40,190 bases of DNA from Chitinophagales bacterium (GTDB taxonomy: Bacteria > Bacteroidota > Bacteroidia > Chitinophagales > JADIYW01): NCBI GenBank assembly GCA_017984135.1, contig JAGNZZ010000023.1, positions 1 to 40,190 on the forward strand. The letters run 5' to 3'. The position numbers and the translations under genes are program-made. The notes below the pieces were generated by a model. The model did not search any database and was not told where the DNA came from. It saw only the letters and a list, made by a program, of their open reading frames with translations. This document shows positions 9,231-17,145 of the stretch, one piece after another (the first letter of the stretch is position 1; each line of letters opens with the position of its first letter).

Positions 9231-9238
9231 TATATTTA
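9231..9238 (+). promoter_or_regulatory. Candidate -7 element (TATATTTA) for the DUF4175 gene
   Basis: TATATTTA fits TAnnTTTR and ends 7 bases before the ATG at 9246, implying a very short or absent leader. No -33 TTG is found at a normal distance, so support is modest. Confidence 0.3.
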
Positions 9239-9245
9239 TTTTGAA

Positions 9246-12200
9246 ATGAATAATTATCAATTGCTCTTACAAAAGTTAGATGATTTTATCAGAAAATATT
9301 ATCTGAATAAATTATTGCGTGGCTCGCTTTTGTTTGTAGCTGTATTGCTCGGCACTTACTTGTTTATTTCGCTTTTTGAATACCAACTTTATTTATCTTC
9401 TCTCGTTCGAAAAGCCATCCTTCTTGTCTTTTCTTCCACTATTTTAGTAGCCTTTTATTTTTGGATGATTCAGCCTTCTATTCAGTATTTTAAGCTTGGA
9501 AATCAAATAACACATGAACAAGCGGCAACAATCATTGGAAAATATTTTTCGGATGTGAAAGATAAATTACTCAATATTTTACACCTTAATCAACAATCAC
9601 ACAATACATATAATAAGGAACTCATAGAAGCCAGCATTTCTCAAAAATCGGAATCTATTAAATTAGTTCCATTTTCAAATGCCATTAATTTGCAAGAAAA
9701 TAAAAAATATTTAAAGCTTGCATTGCCACCTTTTTTATTGCTATTGCTCATTCTTTTTATAGCACCGAATGTTTTAAAAGAAAGCAGTACTCGTTTACTA
9801 AATCCCAATACTATATTTGCAAAAAAAGCACCTTTTGATTTTGTGTTAGAAAATAAAAATTTAAAAATAGTACAGTACGAAGACGTTGAATTAAAGTTGC
9901 GCATTAAAGGAAAAACGATACCCAATGAGGTGTATGTAAATGATGAAGGCAAAAAATATAAAATGGAAAAACTGGCTGTCGATCAGTTTACCTATCGATT
10001 TTCCAATATACAAAACAACCTTACGTTTTATTTTTCAGCAGGAGAATACAATAGCAATGAACATAAAATTCAAGTGCTAAAAAAACCAGTTCTTGCCAAC
10101 TTTACCACACAATTAAATTATCCCAATTATATTGAGAAAAAAGCGGAACTGTTAAAAAATGTGGGCGATTTAACGGTACCTATTGGCACTATCATACATT
10201 GGAATTTTACTACTTCCGGAACCGATGCTTTAAAAATAATTATAGATGGAGAAGCAGCCAAGGCTACACAAAATGGAACTGATCAGTTTTCCTTTTCTAA
10301 AAAAATTAACAAGGATACACGCTATACCATTTTTGTTTCTAATAAGGAAGTAAACCATGGCGATTCAATCTCATTTGTCATTTCGGCTACGCCGGACAAT
10401 TTTCCAAATATCAACGTTGAAAAAATACAAGATTCTACTCAACTGGATTTTGCTATCTTCTTAGGTGCTGTTGGAGATGATTATGGATTATCAAAATTAG
10501 AATTCCATGCTACCATAAAAGATGAAAAAGGAAATTTGATAAGCTCCAAAAAACAAGCATTGCCACTATCCAACAACTCTATTTCTGATTTTAATTTTCA
10601 AATTGATTTTGCAAAATATCAGCTAAAAAACGGGCAAACGATGGATTATTATTTTGTCGTATTTGATAATGATGGTATCAATGGTCCTAAATCCACCAAG
10701 TCACAGGCATTTGTGTATGAAAAGCCGACCGTTTTAGAGTTGGAAAAACAGGAAAATAAAAATAATGAAGCCATAAACAATGAGCTTAATGCGGCAAGCA
10801 AAGATGCAGCTAAACTAGCTGCTCAAATGAAAGAAATGAAAGAAAAAATTTTAAACAAAAAAGCGCTTTCCTGGGAAGACAAAAAACAACTGCAAGATAT
10901 TCAAAAACAGCATCAACAATTAGCCGAACAGCTAAAAGAAATTAAAAATAAATACGATGAAAATTTAAAAAATCAAGAAGATTTTAAAAAAGAAAATGAG
11001 GAAATTTTAGAGAAGCAGGAGAAATTGCAAGAAATGATGAACGATATGATGAATGATGAAATGAAAGAATTAATGAAACAAATTGAAGATATCTTGCAAA
11101 AAATGGAACAAAAAAATACATTTGAAAATTTAGATAAAATGGAAATGAGCAATAAAAATCTCAAATCTGAATTAGATAAAATGCAAGCTTTATTTAAGCA
11201 ATTACAGCTCGAACAAAAAGCACAAGAAACCATCGACAAACTCAATGAATTGGCAAACGAACAAGCCAAATTAGCCGAGCAAACAAAAAGCAATGAAAAA
11301 CCTCGAAACGAACTACTTCAACAACAAAATGACTTGAACAAAAAGATGGATAACATCAATGAAAATCTTAAACAAATAGAACAATTAAATAAAGACGTTC
11401 AAAAAAAATTAGACACCAAAGACAACCAACAACAAGGCGAAGAAATAAAAGACGAAATGAAAAATAGCAGCCAAGAACTGCAACAACAACAAAACGATAA
11501 AGCATCAAAATCACAAAAGTCATCTTCACAAAAAATGAAACAAATGGCGGATAAAATGAAAAACAATTTGAACCAAATGCAAATGGATCAAAATGCTGAA
11601 GACATTAAAATGATACGTCAATTATTAGAAAATTTAGTGAAACTTTCGTTCGACCAAGAGCAACTCATGAAAGAACTTAAACAAACAGAAATTGAAGCGC
11701 CAAAGTATGTTCAAATAATTCAAAAACAAAACGACTTGCGCGAAGATGCTAAACTCATCGGTGATTCGTTACAAGCTTTAGGCAAACGTCAGTTTCAATT
11801 GCAAACATTCATTTTCGATGAGTTATACAAACTCAATAGAGAAATGAAAAAATCGATTGACCAATTAGAAGCCAGACAAAAATATATTGCTGCTGTAGCC
11901 CAACAAATGGTCATGACATCCACCAATAATTTAGCTTTAATGCTCAGTGAATCGTTGGATAATATTCAAAAAATGCAAAAACAAAAACAAGGAAAACCTG
12001 GAAGTGGCTCCTGCGACAAACCTGGTGGCGAAGGACAAAAACCATCCCTAAGTGAAATGCAGAAAAAATTGGGTGAACAACTTGGAAAAATGCAAGAAGG
12101 CTTGCAACAAGGAAAAGATCCAAAAAAAATGGGAAAAGATTTTGCCGATGCCGTACAAAAACAAGCGGCTATTCGACAAGCTTTAAAAGAAATGCGCGAC

Positions 12201-12554
12201 CAAATGAACCAAAAGAAAGGCAGCGATGGAATAGGCGGCATAGACGACATGATTAAAAAAATGGACGACTTAGAAAAAGAATTTGCCAAGAAAAAAATGA
12301 ATACCGAAACCTTGAAACGACAAAAAGAAATTGAAACTCGATTGTTAGAATTTGAAAAAGCTCAACGTGAGCAGCAAGAAGACGACAAACGACAATCAAA
12401 ATCTGCCATTGAAATTCCTAAAAAATTACCTCCTAATCTGGATGAATACTTGCAAAAACGCAAAGCAGCTTTGGAATTATACAAAACTGTTCCACCTAAT
12501 TTGAAGCCTTTTTATAAAAATTTAGTAGAAAAATATTTGCAACTTGTTAACTAA
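9246..12554 (+). CDS. DUF4175 family membrane-anchored coiled-coil protein
   Basis: A 1102-residue protein. Two N-terminal membrane helices (about residues 25-45 and 55-75) and a third at about 156-174 are followed by a beta-rich periplasmic-type region (about 180-500). A very long charged Gln/Lys/Glu/Met-rich coiled coil spans about 500-960, then a Gly-rich break (KPGSGSCDKPGG) and further helical Met/Lys-rich sequence to a proline-containing tail (PPNLDEYLQKRKAALELYKTVPPNLKPFYKN). This architecture matches the DUF4175 family as known from Bacteroidota; function is not established. The coiled coil suggests a structural or scaffolding role in the cell envelope (inference). Followed by an RsbW-like ATPase and YbeY. 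Confidence 0.82.
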   Translation: MNNYQLLLQKLDDFIRKYYLNKLLRGSLLFVAVLLGTYLFISLFEYQLYLSSLVRKAILLVFSSTILVAFYFWMIQPSIQYFKLGNQITHEQAATIIGKYFSDVKDKLLNILHLNQQSHNTYNKELIEASISQKSESIKLVPFSNAINLQENKKYLKLALPPFLLLLLILFIAPNVLKESSTRLLNPNTIFAKKAPFDFVLENKNLKIVQYEDVELKLRIKGKTIPNEVYVNDEGKKYKMEKLAVDQFTYRFSNIQNNLTFYFSAGEYNSNEHKIQVLKKPVLANFTTQLNYPNYIEKKAELLKNVGDLTVPIGTIIHWNFTTSGTDALKIIIDGEAAKATQNGTDQFSFSKKINKDTRYTIFVSNKEVNHGDSISFVISATPDNFPNINVEKIQDSTQLDFAIFLGAVGDDYGLSKLEFHATIKDEKGNLISSKKQALPLSNNSISDFNFQIDFAKYQLKNGQTMDYYFVVFDNDGINGPKSTKSQAFVYEKPTVLELEKQENKNNEAINNELNAASKDAAKLAAQMKEMKEKILNKKALSWEDKKQLQDIQKQHQQLAEQLKEIKNKYDENLKNQEDFKKENEEILEKQEKLQEMMNDMMNDEMKELMKQIEDILQKMEQKNTFENLDKMEMSNKNLKSELDKMQALFKQLQLEQKAQETIDKLNELANEQAKLAEQTKSNEKPRNELLQQQNDLNKKMDNINENLKQIEQLNKDVQKKLDTKDNQQQGEEIKDEMKNSSQELQQQQNDKASKSQKSSSQKMKQMADKMKNNLNQMQMDQNAEDIKMIRQLLENLVKLSFDQEQLMKELKQTEIEAPKYVQIIQKQNDLREDAKLIGDSLQALGKRQFQLQTFIFDELYKLNREMKKSIDQLEARQKYIAAVAQQMVMTSTNNLALMLSESLDNIQKMQKQKQGKPGSGSCDKPGGEGQKPSLSEMQKKLGEQLGKMQEGLQQGKDPKKMGKDFADAVQKQAAIRQALKEMRDQMNQKKGSDGIGGIDDMIKKMDDLEKEFAKKKMNTETLKRQKEIETRLLEFEKAQREQQEDDKRQSKSAIEIPKKLPPNLDEYLQKRKAALELYKTVPPNLKPFYKNLVEKYLQLVN

Positions 12555-12582
12555 TTGATTAAACTTACGTATAATAATTTTG
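12555..12582 (+). promoter_or_regulatory. Bacteroidota promoter, TTG-N17-TAATTTTG
   Basis: An exact TAnnTTTG element (TAATTTTG, 12575-12582) has a TTG (12555-12557) 17 bases upstream, the arrangement of Bacteroidota housekeeping promoters. It overlaps the TTG that would start the longest frame of the next gene, so that upstream start cannot be used from this promoter. This supports the ATG at 12661. Confidence 0.5.
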
Positions 12583-12660
12583 GTCTTCAATCAATGCCAA
12601 GTTAAAAACGTGCAAGTTCTATTTTTTGGCAGGCCGCATTTATCACAAAATAGTCAAAAA

Positions 12661-13068
12661 ATGACCGAACAAATCGCAAGATTAAAAATAAAATCACGCT
12701 TAGAAAATATTGCCGCTGTCGAGTCCATGATAGAAGATTTAAAAACTCAATTGGCTATTCATGAAGAACAATATGGCAAATTGTTATTGGCTTCCGTCGA
12801 AGCTGTCACTAATGCCATCGAACATGGTAATAATCTCGACGAAAAAAAAGAAGTAGATATCATTGCCTGTAAATGCAATACCTCATTCCGATTATCTATA
12901 AAAGACGAAGGAAAGGGATTTAATCCAGACAGCTTGCCCGATCCAACATTGCCCGAAAACATAGAACAGCCAGATGGTCGTGGTGTATTTTTAATGCGAA
13001 AATTAGCCGATGAAGTTTATTTTATTGATGGTGGAAGATGCGTAGAAATGTATTTCTATTTATCATAA
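12661..13068 (+). CDS. RsbW-like ATP-binding protein (HATPase_c_2, anti-sigma-factor kinase type)
   Basis: A 135-residue GHKL-fold ATPase module from the ATG at 12661. It has the N-box EAVTNAIEHGNN, the G1 box DEGKGFNPD and the G2 box GRGVFLMRKLADEV, in the order of the SpoIIAB/RsbW serine-kinase family. It lacks a dimerisation/phosphoacceptor histidine domain, so it is not a classical histidine kinase. It could bind a sigma factor or anti-sigma antagonist, but no partner is encoded nearby. The longest open frame would begin at TTG 12580, inside the promoter. It sits between the DUF4175 gene and ybeY. Confidence 0.85.
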   Translation: MTEQIARLKIKSRLENIAAVESMIEDLKTQLAIHEEQYGKLLLASVEAVTNAIEHGNNLDEKKEVDIIACKCNTSFRLSIKDEGKGFNPDSLPDPTLPENIEQPDGRGVFLMRKLADEVYFIDGGRCVEMYFYLS

Positions 13069-13129
13069 TAATGCTACTTTTACAGCTCGTATTTATCTAA
13101 TCTTAAATAAATATTTCGCATTTTTAAAC

Positions 13130-13561
13130 ATGGCAATTTTATTTCATTTCAATAATTATAAGAAACCAAACTTCTTTAAACCAACACCACTAAAATCATG
13201 GTTGAAGCAAATTGCCAAGCAAGAAGAATTTAACATCCATGAACTGAATTATATTATGATGGATGATGAGTCGTTGTTAAAAATCAACCTCGAGTTTTTA
13301 AATCACAACACCTATACCGATATCATTACATTTGACCACTCTGAAACCAAAGGCAATATTGAAAGCGATATTTATATTTCGTTAGAACGCGTAGCCGCGA
13401 ATGCTGAAAAATTTAATACGACAATGGAGAAAGAACTACATCGTGTTTTAGCACATGGTTTGTTACATTTATGTGGCTATAAGGACAAAAAAAAATCAGA
13501 TATTTTAATCATGCGCCAAAAAGAAGACGAAGCTATCAATCTACTTCATAACATTTCGTAA
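13130..13561 (+). CDS. ybeY: Endoribonuclease YbeY (rRNA maturation factor)
   Basis: A 143-residue UPF0054/YbeY metalloprotein involved in 16S rRNA 3'-end maturation and ribosome quality control. The signature AHGLLHLCGYKD is at residues 108-119, giving His109 and His113 as zinc ligands. The third ligand, His in the standard HGxLHLxGYDH motif, is replaced: here the motif reads GYKDKKK, with Asp119 as the nearest candidate. From memory this KDK variant is frequent in Bacteroidota, so it is probably functional. Also present are NHNTYTDIITFDH and a family-typical DIYIS. The stop is 3 bases from the end of a convergent small gene. Confidence 0.93.
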   Translation: MAILFHFNNYKKPNFFKPTPLKSWLKQIAKQEEFNIHELNYIMMDDESLLKINLEFLNHNTYTDIITFDHSETKGNIESDIYISLERVAANAEKFNTTMEKELHRVLAHGLLHLCGYKDKKKSDILIMRQKEDEAINLLHNIS

Positions 13562-13564
13562 AAC

Positions 13565-13783
13565 TTATTTTTCTCTACTAAACGAAATTTTCTCTATTTC
13601 ATCCGAACTGATATAAGCCTCGCTGTCAGCATCCTTCACCACTGTATCTCGTTGCCATTCTTCCACTTTTAATTTCTCTTCCTCTTTTAAAATAGAAATA
13701 TTCAATTGTTGAATGTATTGTTGCAACATAGCCTGTACTTCATCCGCTTTATCATCCGGAACCGTAATGGTAATAGTTTTCAT
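13565..13783 (-). CDS. Small hypothetical protein, antitoxin-like (72 aa)
   Basis: A 72-residue protein starting MKTITITVPDDKADEVQAML, then a charged helical segment, ending SSDEIEKISFSREK. The short beta-strand start followed by a long helix is the kind of layout seen in small type II antitoxins and ribbon-helix-helix-like proteins, but no motif is diagnostic and no toxin gene adjoins it: downstream is convergent ybeY, upstream a divergent membrane protein. I do not recognise a family. The gene is supported by codon-like composition and its tight fit against ybeY (3 bases between stops). Confidence 0.6.
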   Translation of the reverse strand: MKTITITVPDDKADEVQAMLQQYIQQLNISILKEEEKLKVEEWQRDTVVKDADSEAYISSDEIEKISFSREK

Positions 13784-13945
13784 CTCAATTTTTTTATTAT
13801 AAAAAAGTTGTTTTTTGCCTGTTTTCTACTGCAAGTTAACTAAAATAGACTTGCTTTAGTTCCATTTTAGGTCAATAATTACAAAAAAAAATGAGACAAA
13901 ACAAGCTTAAAACAAGATTCATCAAAAAATATTTATCTTCATTGT

Positions 13946-15037
13946 ATGTTAAACAAAGCACGACGCATGCTCAAAATAGACATGCAAAAACTTAGGACAG
14001 CCGATTCTTCACATTTATTTTGGATGGATTTAACGATGTTACTGCTTGTTGCACTAAATCTAATGTATTTATTCTTTGGGTTTTTATTTCAATTTGATGT
14101 AATCTCTGCTTCCATTAATTATATTCTACCTAAATTTTATGTGTGGTATAATGAAAATGTATTTCCTCATATTTTTCTTTACGATTTAATTTTTGTTGGC
14201 ATCTATATTGCCGAATTACTCTTTCGTTGGATTCGGAGTATCTATCGAAAAAAATACGATAAATGGTGGTTTTATCCTTTTGTACATTGGTACGATGTCA
14301 TTATGTGTATTCCAATTATTGATGGCTTCAATTTATTTGGTATCGTTCGTGTTTTTGGATTAGTTTATCGTTTGCAGCGTTTAGGCGTTTTTGATTTAAC
14401 CAAAACATTTGTTTTTAAAAAATCAGCACTTGTTTCTGAAGTATTAGTGGAAGAAGTAGCCGATCGAGTTATTGCAAAAATGATATCAATGGCTCAAGAT
14501 GAGGTACAAAAAGGCTCACCATTGGTCAATAAAATCGTAAACAACGTCATCAAACCTAAAGAAGAAGCCATAGTAGATTATTTAACGGATAGAATTGGCG
14601 AAGCCATGAATATTTCTTACTCACAATATAGAGGCGAATTAGAATCTTATATTTTTAAAATTATAAAAGAAGCCATCCATGAAAATCAAGAGCTCAAATC
14701 ATTGAATTATCTTCCTGGAATTGGAGGTTTTATAAAGGAAACCTTAGACAGAGCAGTGGCCGATATTACGTTTAGAACCGTTGATAAACTCATGACGGAC
14801 ATCATTGATCCCAACAATACACGTGGCGTCAAAGAGGTAACGCATGGTGTCATTGAATCCTTTTTAGACCATACACATCCCAAAAGCCACGAATTAAATG
14901 ATATGATTGTTGGCATCATCAGCGATTCTTTAGAAGAAATTAAAGAAGCCGTTTTAATGAAAGAATGGAAAATTAAACAGACAAAAGCTAAAAAAGCCGA
15001 ATTAGAAGATGAGATTAAAGCTTCTAAAAATATTTAA
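13946..15037 (+). CDS. Conserved membrane protein with voltage-sensor-like N-terminus and helical cytoplasmic tail
   Basis: A 363-residue protein. Hydrophobic segments lie at about 28-50 and 76-97, then 113-127 and 130-147. The last three resemble S2-S4 of a voltage sensor: Glu90 in the second, Trp115-Tyr116-Asp117 in the third, and Arg135, Arg142 and Arg145 in an amphipathic fourth (FGIVRVFGLVYRLQRLG). No pore helix or selectivity filter follows. Instead residues 150-350 are a long soluble helical region (VEEVADRVIAKMI, GEAMNISYSQYRGELESYI, AVADITFRTVDKLM). I believe related proteins are annotated as ion transporter in Gammaproteobacteria, but function is unknown. TATCTTCA at 13934-13941 is a possible -7 element only 4 bases from the ATG; Met8 (13967) is an alternative start. 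Confidence 0.7.
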   Translation: MLNKARRMLKIDMQKLRTADSSHLFWMDLTMLLLVALNLMYLFFGFLFQFDVISASINYILPKFYVWYNENVFPHIFLYDLIFVGIYIAELLFRWIRSIYRKKYDKWWFYPFVHWYDVIMCIPIIDGFNLFGIVRVFGLVYRLQRLGVFDLTKTFVFKKSALVSEVLVEEVADRVIAKMISMAQDEVQKGSPLVNKIVNNVIKPKEEAIVDYLTDRIGEAMNISYSQYRGELESYIFKIIKEAIHENQELKSLNYLPGIGGFIKETLDRAVADITFRTVDKLMTDIIDPNNTRGVKEVTHGVIESFLDHTHPKSHELNDMIVGIISDSLEEIKEAVLMKEWKIKQTKAKKAELEDEIKASKNI

Positions 15038-15053
15038 CCCAACAAATGGCACT

Positions 15054-15070
15054 TTGGCACGAGAATTGCT
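15054..15070 (+). promoter_or_regulatory. Sigma-54 (RpoN) promoter, exact -24/-12 consensus
   Basis: TTGGCACGAGAATTGCT matches the published consensus YTGGCACGRNNNTTGCW at every specified position, with the correct GG-to-GC spacing. It lies in a gap between two convergent genes and points into the gap, so it drives neither flanking coding sequence. With C of TTGC as -12, transcription would start at about 15081. No rpoN or enhancer-binding activator gene is in the window; sigma-54 is known in part of the Bacteroidota. Confidence 0.6.
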
Positions 15071-15080
15071 AATTATTTAA

Positions 15081-15163
15081 TAACTAAAAACAATAGTTAA
15101 AACATTTTCATTTGGTTGGTTTAAAATAGTCCCGGAGCATGGTTGCCCGGGATTCTTCTTTTT
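15081..15163 (+). ncRNA. Candidate sigma-54-dependent small RNA (about 83 nt)
   Basis: The predicted start from the sigma-54 element coincides with a small hairpin, TAACTA (15081-15086) pairing with TAGTTA (15094-15099). A single-stranded AU-rich stretch with UUUGGUUGG follows, then a strong stem-loop with a U-rich tail (15128-15163). Promoter, 5' hairpin, open middle and intrinsic terminator together look like a bacterial small RNA. It lies wholly between the stop of the upstream gene (15037) and the stop of the convergent hydrolase gene (15189). Existence of the transcript is inference; the terminator may instead serve the upstream gene alone. Confidence 0.4.
15128..15163 (+). terminator. 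Intrinsic terminator
   Basis: AGTCCCGG (15128-15135) pairs with CCGGGATT (15147-15154) over 8 bp including one G-U. The 11-base loop can form three further pairs (GCA with TGC). The tail CTTCTTTTT follows directly. On the opposite strand the tail is poor, so it works best for plus-strand transcripts. Confidence 0.7.
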
Positions 15164-15188
15164 AGAAACAATATAAAAATACCACCAA

Positions 15189-16448
15189 TTAATTTTCCTC
15201 TTTAATCTCTTTTAAACTGTCGTTGTTTAATTTTTTGGTGATATTGGCACCGCTTTCATCATCCGTAGTTACCCATCCATTTCCGTACAAAATATCCCAA
15301 ATTGGTTGAATTTTATAAACACTCTGATTATAGTGGTTGCTTAAGATGATAACGGTGGTTTGATCGTTAATTTTACGACTAAAAACGGAATTATAGCTGT
15401 GCCACCAACCATTGTGGTAAATGATTCGAGTACCATCCTCTTGGTCCGTCATGCGCCAACCTAAGCCATAATTCTTATTGCCGTATTTTTCAAAACTTTG
15501 AGGCGTATAAGCCAATCCTAATAATTCCGGCTTGATAAATTTTCCGGAATTTAACGCTTGATCCCATTTATATAAATCTCTCACTGTGCTGTAAATACCT
15601 TTATCACCCAACACACCATCCGTATATACAATTTCATCTTCCATCCATCTAGTACCTTTATATCCTTTTGTAGCAGAATTACGTACACTCAAAGGATCGT
15701 AATACCATGAATCGCTCATGCCAATAGGTAAAAATATATTTTGATGCGTAAAATCACAAAAAGGCATGCCGCTTATTTTTTCTACAAGTAATGCCAATAA
15801 CACATAATTTGTATTGTTGTATCTGAAATGAGTATTGGGCGTGTTTAATGCTGCCGGTTTAAATTTATACAGCATGGCTAAAACATCTTCATTTTTCATA
15901 AACTCTTTCTTGTTTTTCCAATATGTTTCTGAAAAATTTAAATAATTGGGCAAACCAGAACGATGGTTGAGTAACATTCGAACCGTAATATCGGAATATG
16001 GAAAATTAGGAAAGAACTTGTTCAACGTATCTTCTAATGAAAGTAAGTTTTGTTGCACCAATAATAAAATGGCTGCTGATGTAAACGTTTTAGTGGTAGA
16101 TGCAATTTGGAAAGTAGATTTAGGTGTCAGTTTTTCAAAAGTATAATAGTTTTTATAGCCATAATACCTTTCAAAGATGGGCGTTCCTTTATAGGCAATA
16201 AACACGGAAGCATTGAATTGTTGCATTTTTACTTTTTCTTCAAAATAACAATCCAAGGCATGAATTTTATGTTGGATATCCGTGTCTTGTAAATCAATTT
16301 TATGCTTATTTTTTAATTGATATAAAGCTGGATTAATTGTTGGTTGTGTAAAGTGAGAACCTGGTTCTTTGCTTGTCTTGTGCTGACAATACGTAAGATA
16401 GATGCCACAAAAGAGTATCGTAAATAATAAAAAAAATCGTTTTTTCAT
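15189..16448 (-). CDS. Serine hydrolase, class C beta-lactamase-like (PBP4*/EstB type)
   Basis: A 419-residue exported protein when started at the ATG at 16448 (MKKRFFLLFTILFCGIYL signal); an upstream in-frame ATG at 16484 would put 12 polar residues before the signal. The signal ends LTYC-Q, a possible non-canonical lipobox with Cys21. Catalytic motifs are SxxK as STTK at residues 117-120, YxN as YNN at 210-212, and HNG (KTG equivalent) near the C-terminus in YHNGWWHSY. The combination of STTK, YNN and HNG is typical of Bacteroidota serine hydrolases acting on peptides or esters, not of true antibiotic-resistance AmpC. The substrate is unknown. It is convergent with the gene at 13946-15037. 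Confidence 0.88.
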   Translation of the reverse strand: MKKRFFLLFTILFCGIYLTYCQHKTSKEPGSHFTQPTINPALYQLKNKHKIDLQDTDIQHKIHALDCYFEEKVKMQQFNASVFIAYKGTPIFERYYGYKNYYTFEKLTPKSTFQIASTTKTFTSAAILLLVQQNLLSLEDTLNKFFPNFPYSDITVRMLLNHRSGLPNYLNFSETYWKNKKEFMKNEDVLAMLYKFKPAALNTPNTHFRYNNTNYVLLALLVEKISGMPFCDFTHQNIFLPIGMSDSWYYDPLSVRNSATKGYKGTRWMEDEIVYTDGVLGDKGIYSTVRDLYKWDQALNSGKFIKPELLGLAYTPQSFEKYGNKNYGLGWRMTDQEDGTRIIYHNGWWHSYNSVFSRKINDQTTVIILSNHYNQSVYKIQPIWDILYGNGWVTTDDESGANITKKLNNDSLKEIKEEN

Positions 16449-16541
16449 CTTGATTAGTTTTCGCAAATCCGTTTTAAGTATCATACAATTCAGTCGCCGT
16501 AAAAATAACTGAAATGTGAAAGAATGTTATTACATAGATAT

Positions 16542-16549
16542 TACCTTTA
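16542..16549 (+). promoter_or_regulatory. -7 promoter element (TACCTTTA)
   Basis: TACCTTTAC matches TAnnTTTR and lies 40 bases before the ATG at 16590. Because it is inside the 5' extension of the longest frame (ATG 16524), it argues for the downstream start. Confidence 0.45.
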
Positions 16550-16589
16550 CATTTTAAACAAGATTTTAACTAATTTTAAAAATAAAAAT

Positions 16590-17093
16590 ATGCCTTTCAA
16601 CATTATCAAAAGCCTCACCAATGAGTACACCCACGAATGTGCTTCCACTAGAAAATTACTGGAACGTGTTCCAATGGATCAATTATCATGGAAACCACAC
16701 GAAAAATCTATGAAATTAGAATTTTTAGCTTCCCATATAGCTGAAATTCCAGAATGGGTGGCATCTATTATTGAACATTCAGAGTTAGACTTTGCAAAAA
16801 ATCCATACCAACCCAAACGTATTCAAACGCTAGATGAATTATTGGCCATTCATGACCAAGCAACAGCTGCCGCCTTACAATCGATTCAAAAAACAAATGC
16901 CGATGTTTTGGTAAACGAAACTTGGACCATGCGAGATGGCGAAACCATATACTTTACAATGCCGAAAATTGCCGTACTGAGAAGTTTTGCATTCAATCAT
17001 ATATACCACCATCGTGGTCAAATGACTGTTTATTTACGCTTATTAAACGTTCCTGTTCCAGGAATGTATGGGCCAAGTGCCGATGAACGTTAA
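16590..17093 (+). CDS. DinB-family protein (YfiT-like putative metal-dependent enzyme)
   Basis: A 167-residue four-helix-bundle protein of the DinB/YfiT superfamily. The metal-binding histidine triad is visible: His49 (LASHIAE), His137 and His141 (FNHIYHHRGQ), followed by MTVYLRLLNVPVPGMYGPSADE, a typical C-terminus. Members act as thiol transferases or hydrolases with a bound metal, but most, including this one, have no proven substrate. The ATG at 16590 is preferred over 16524 because the promoter lies between them and family members begin near here. It stands alone, upstream of the convergent icmF. Confidence 0.87.
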   Translation: MPFNIIKSLTNEYTHECASTRKLLERVPMDQLSWKPHEKSMKLEFLASHIAEIPEWVASIIEHSELDFAKNPYQPKRIQTLDELLAIHDQATAAALQSIQKTNADVLVNETWTMRDGETIYFTMPKIAVLRSFAFNHIYHHRGQMTVYLRLLNVPVPGMYGPSADER

Positions 17094-17145
17094 ACATTCC
17101 TAAACTTTCCTATAGAAAGAAATAGGTAATTCGGATTTATTTTGG

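Noticed and set aside
15189..16448. Antibiotic-resistance beta-lactamase
   Set aside because: SxxK, YxN and HxG motifs fit generic serine hydrolases of the class C fold; nothing indicates a resistance enzyme.
17100..17135. Possible terminator after the DinB-family gene (CCTAT/ATAGG)
   Set aside because: Only a five-bp AT-rich stem, with a competing pairing CTTTC/GAAAG and no T-tract.
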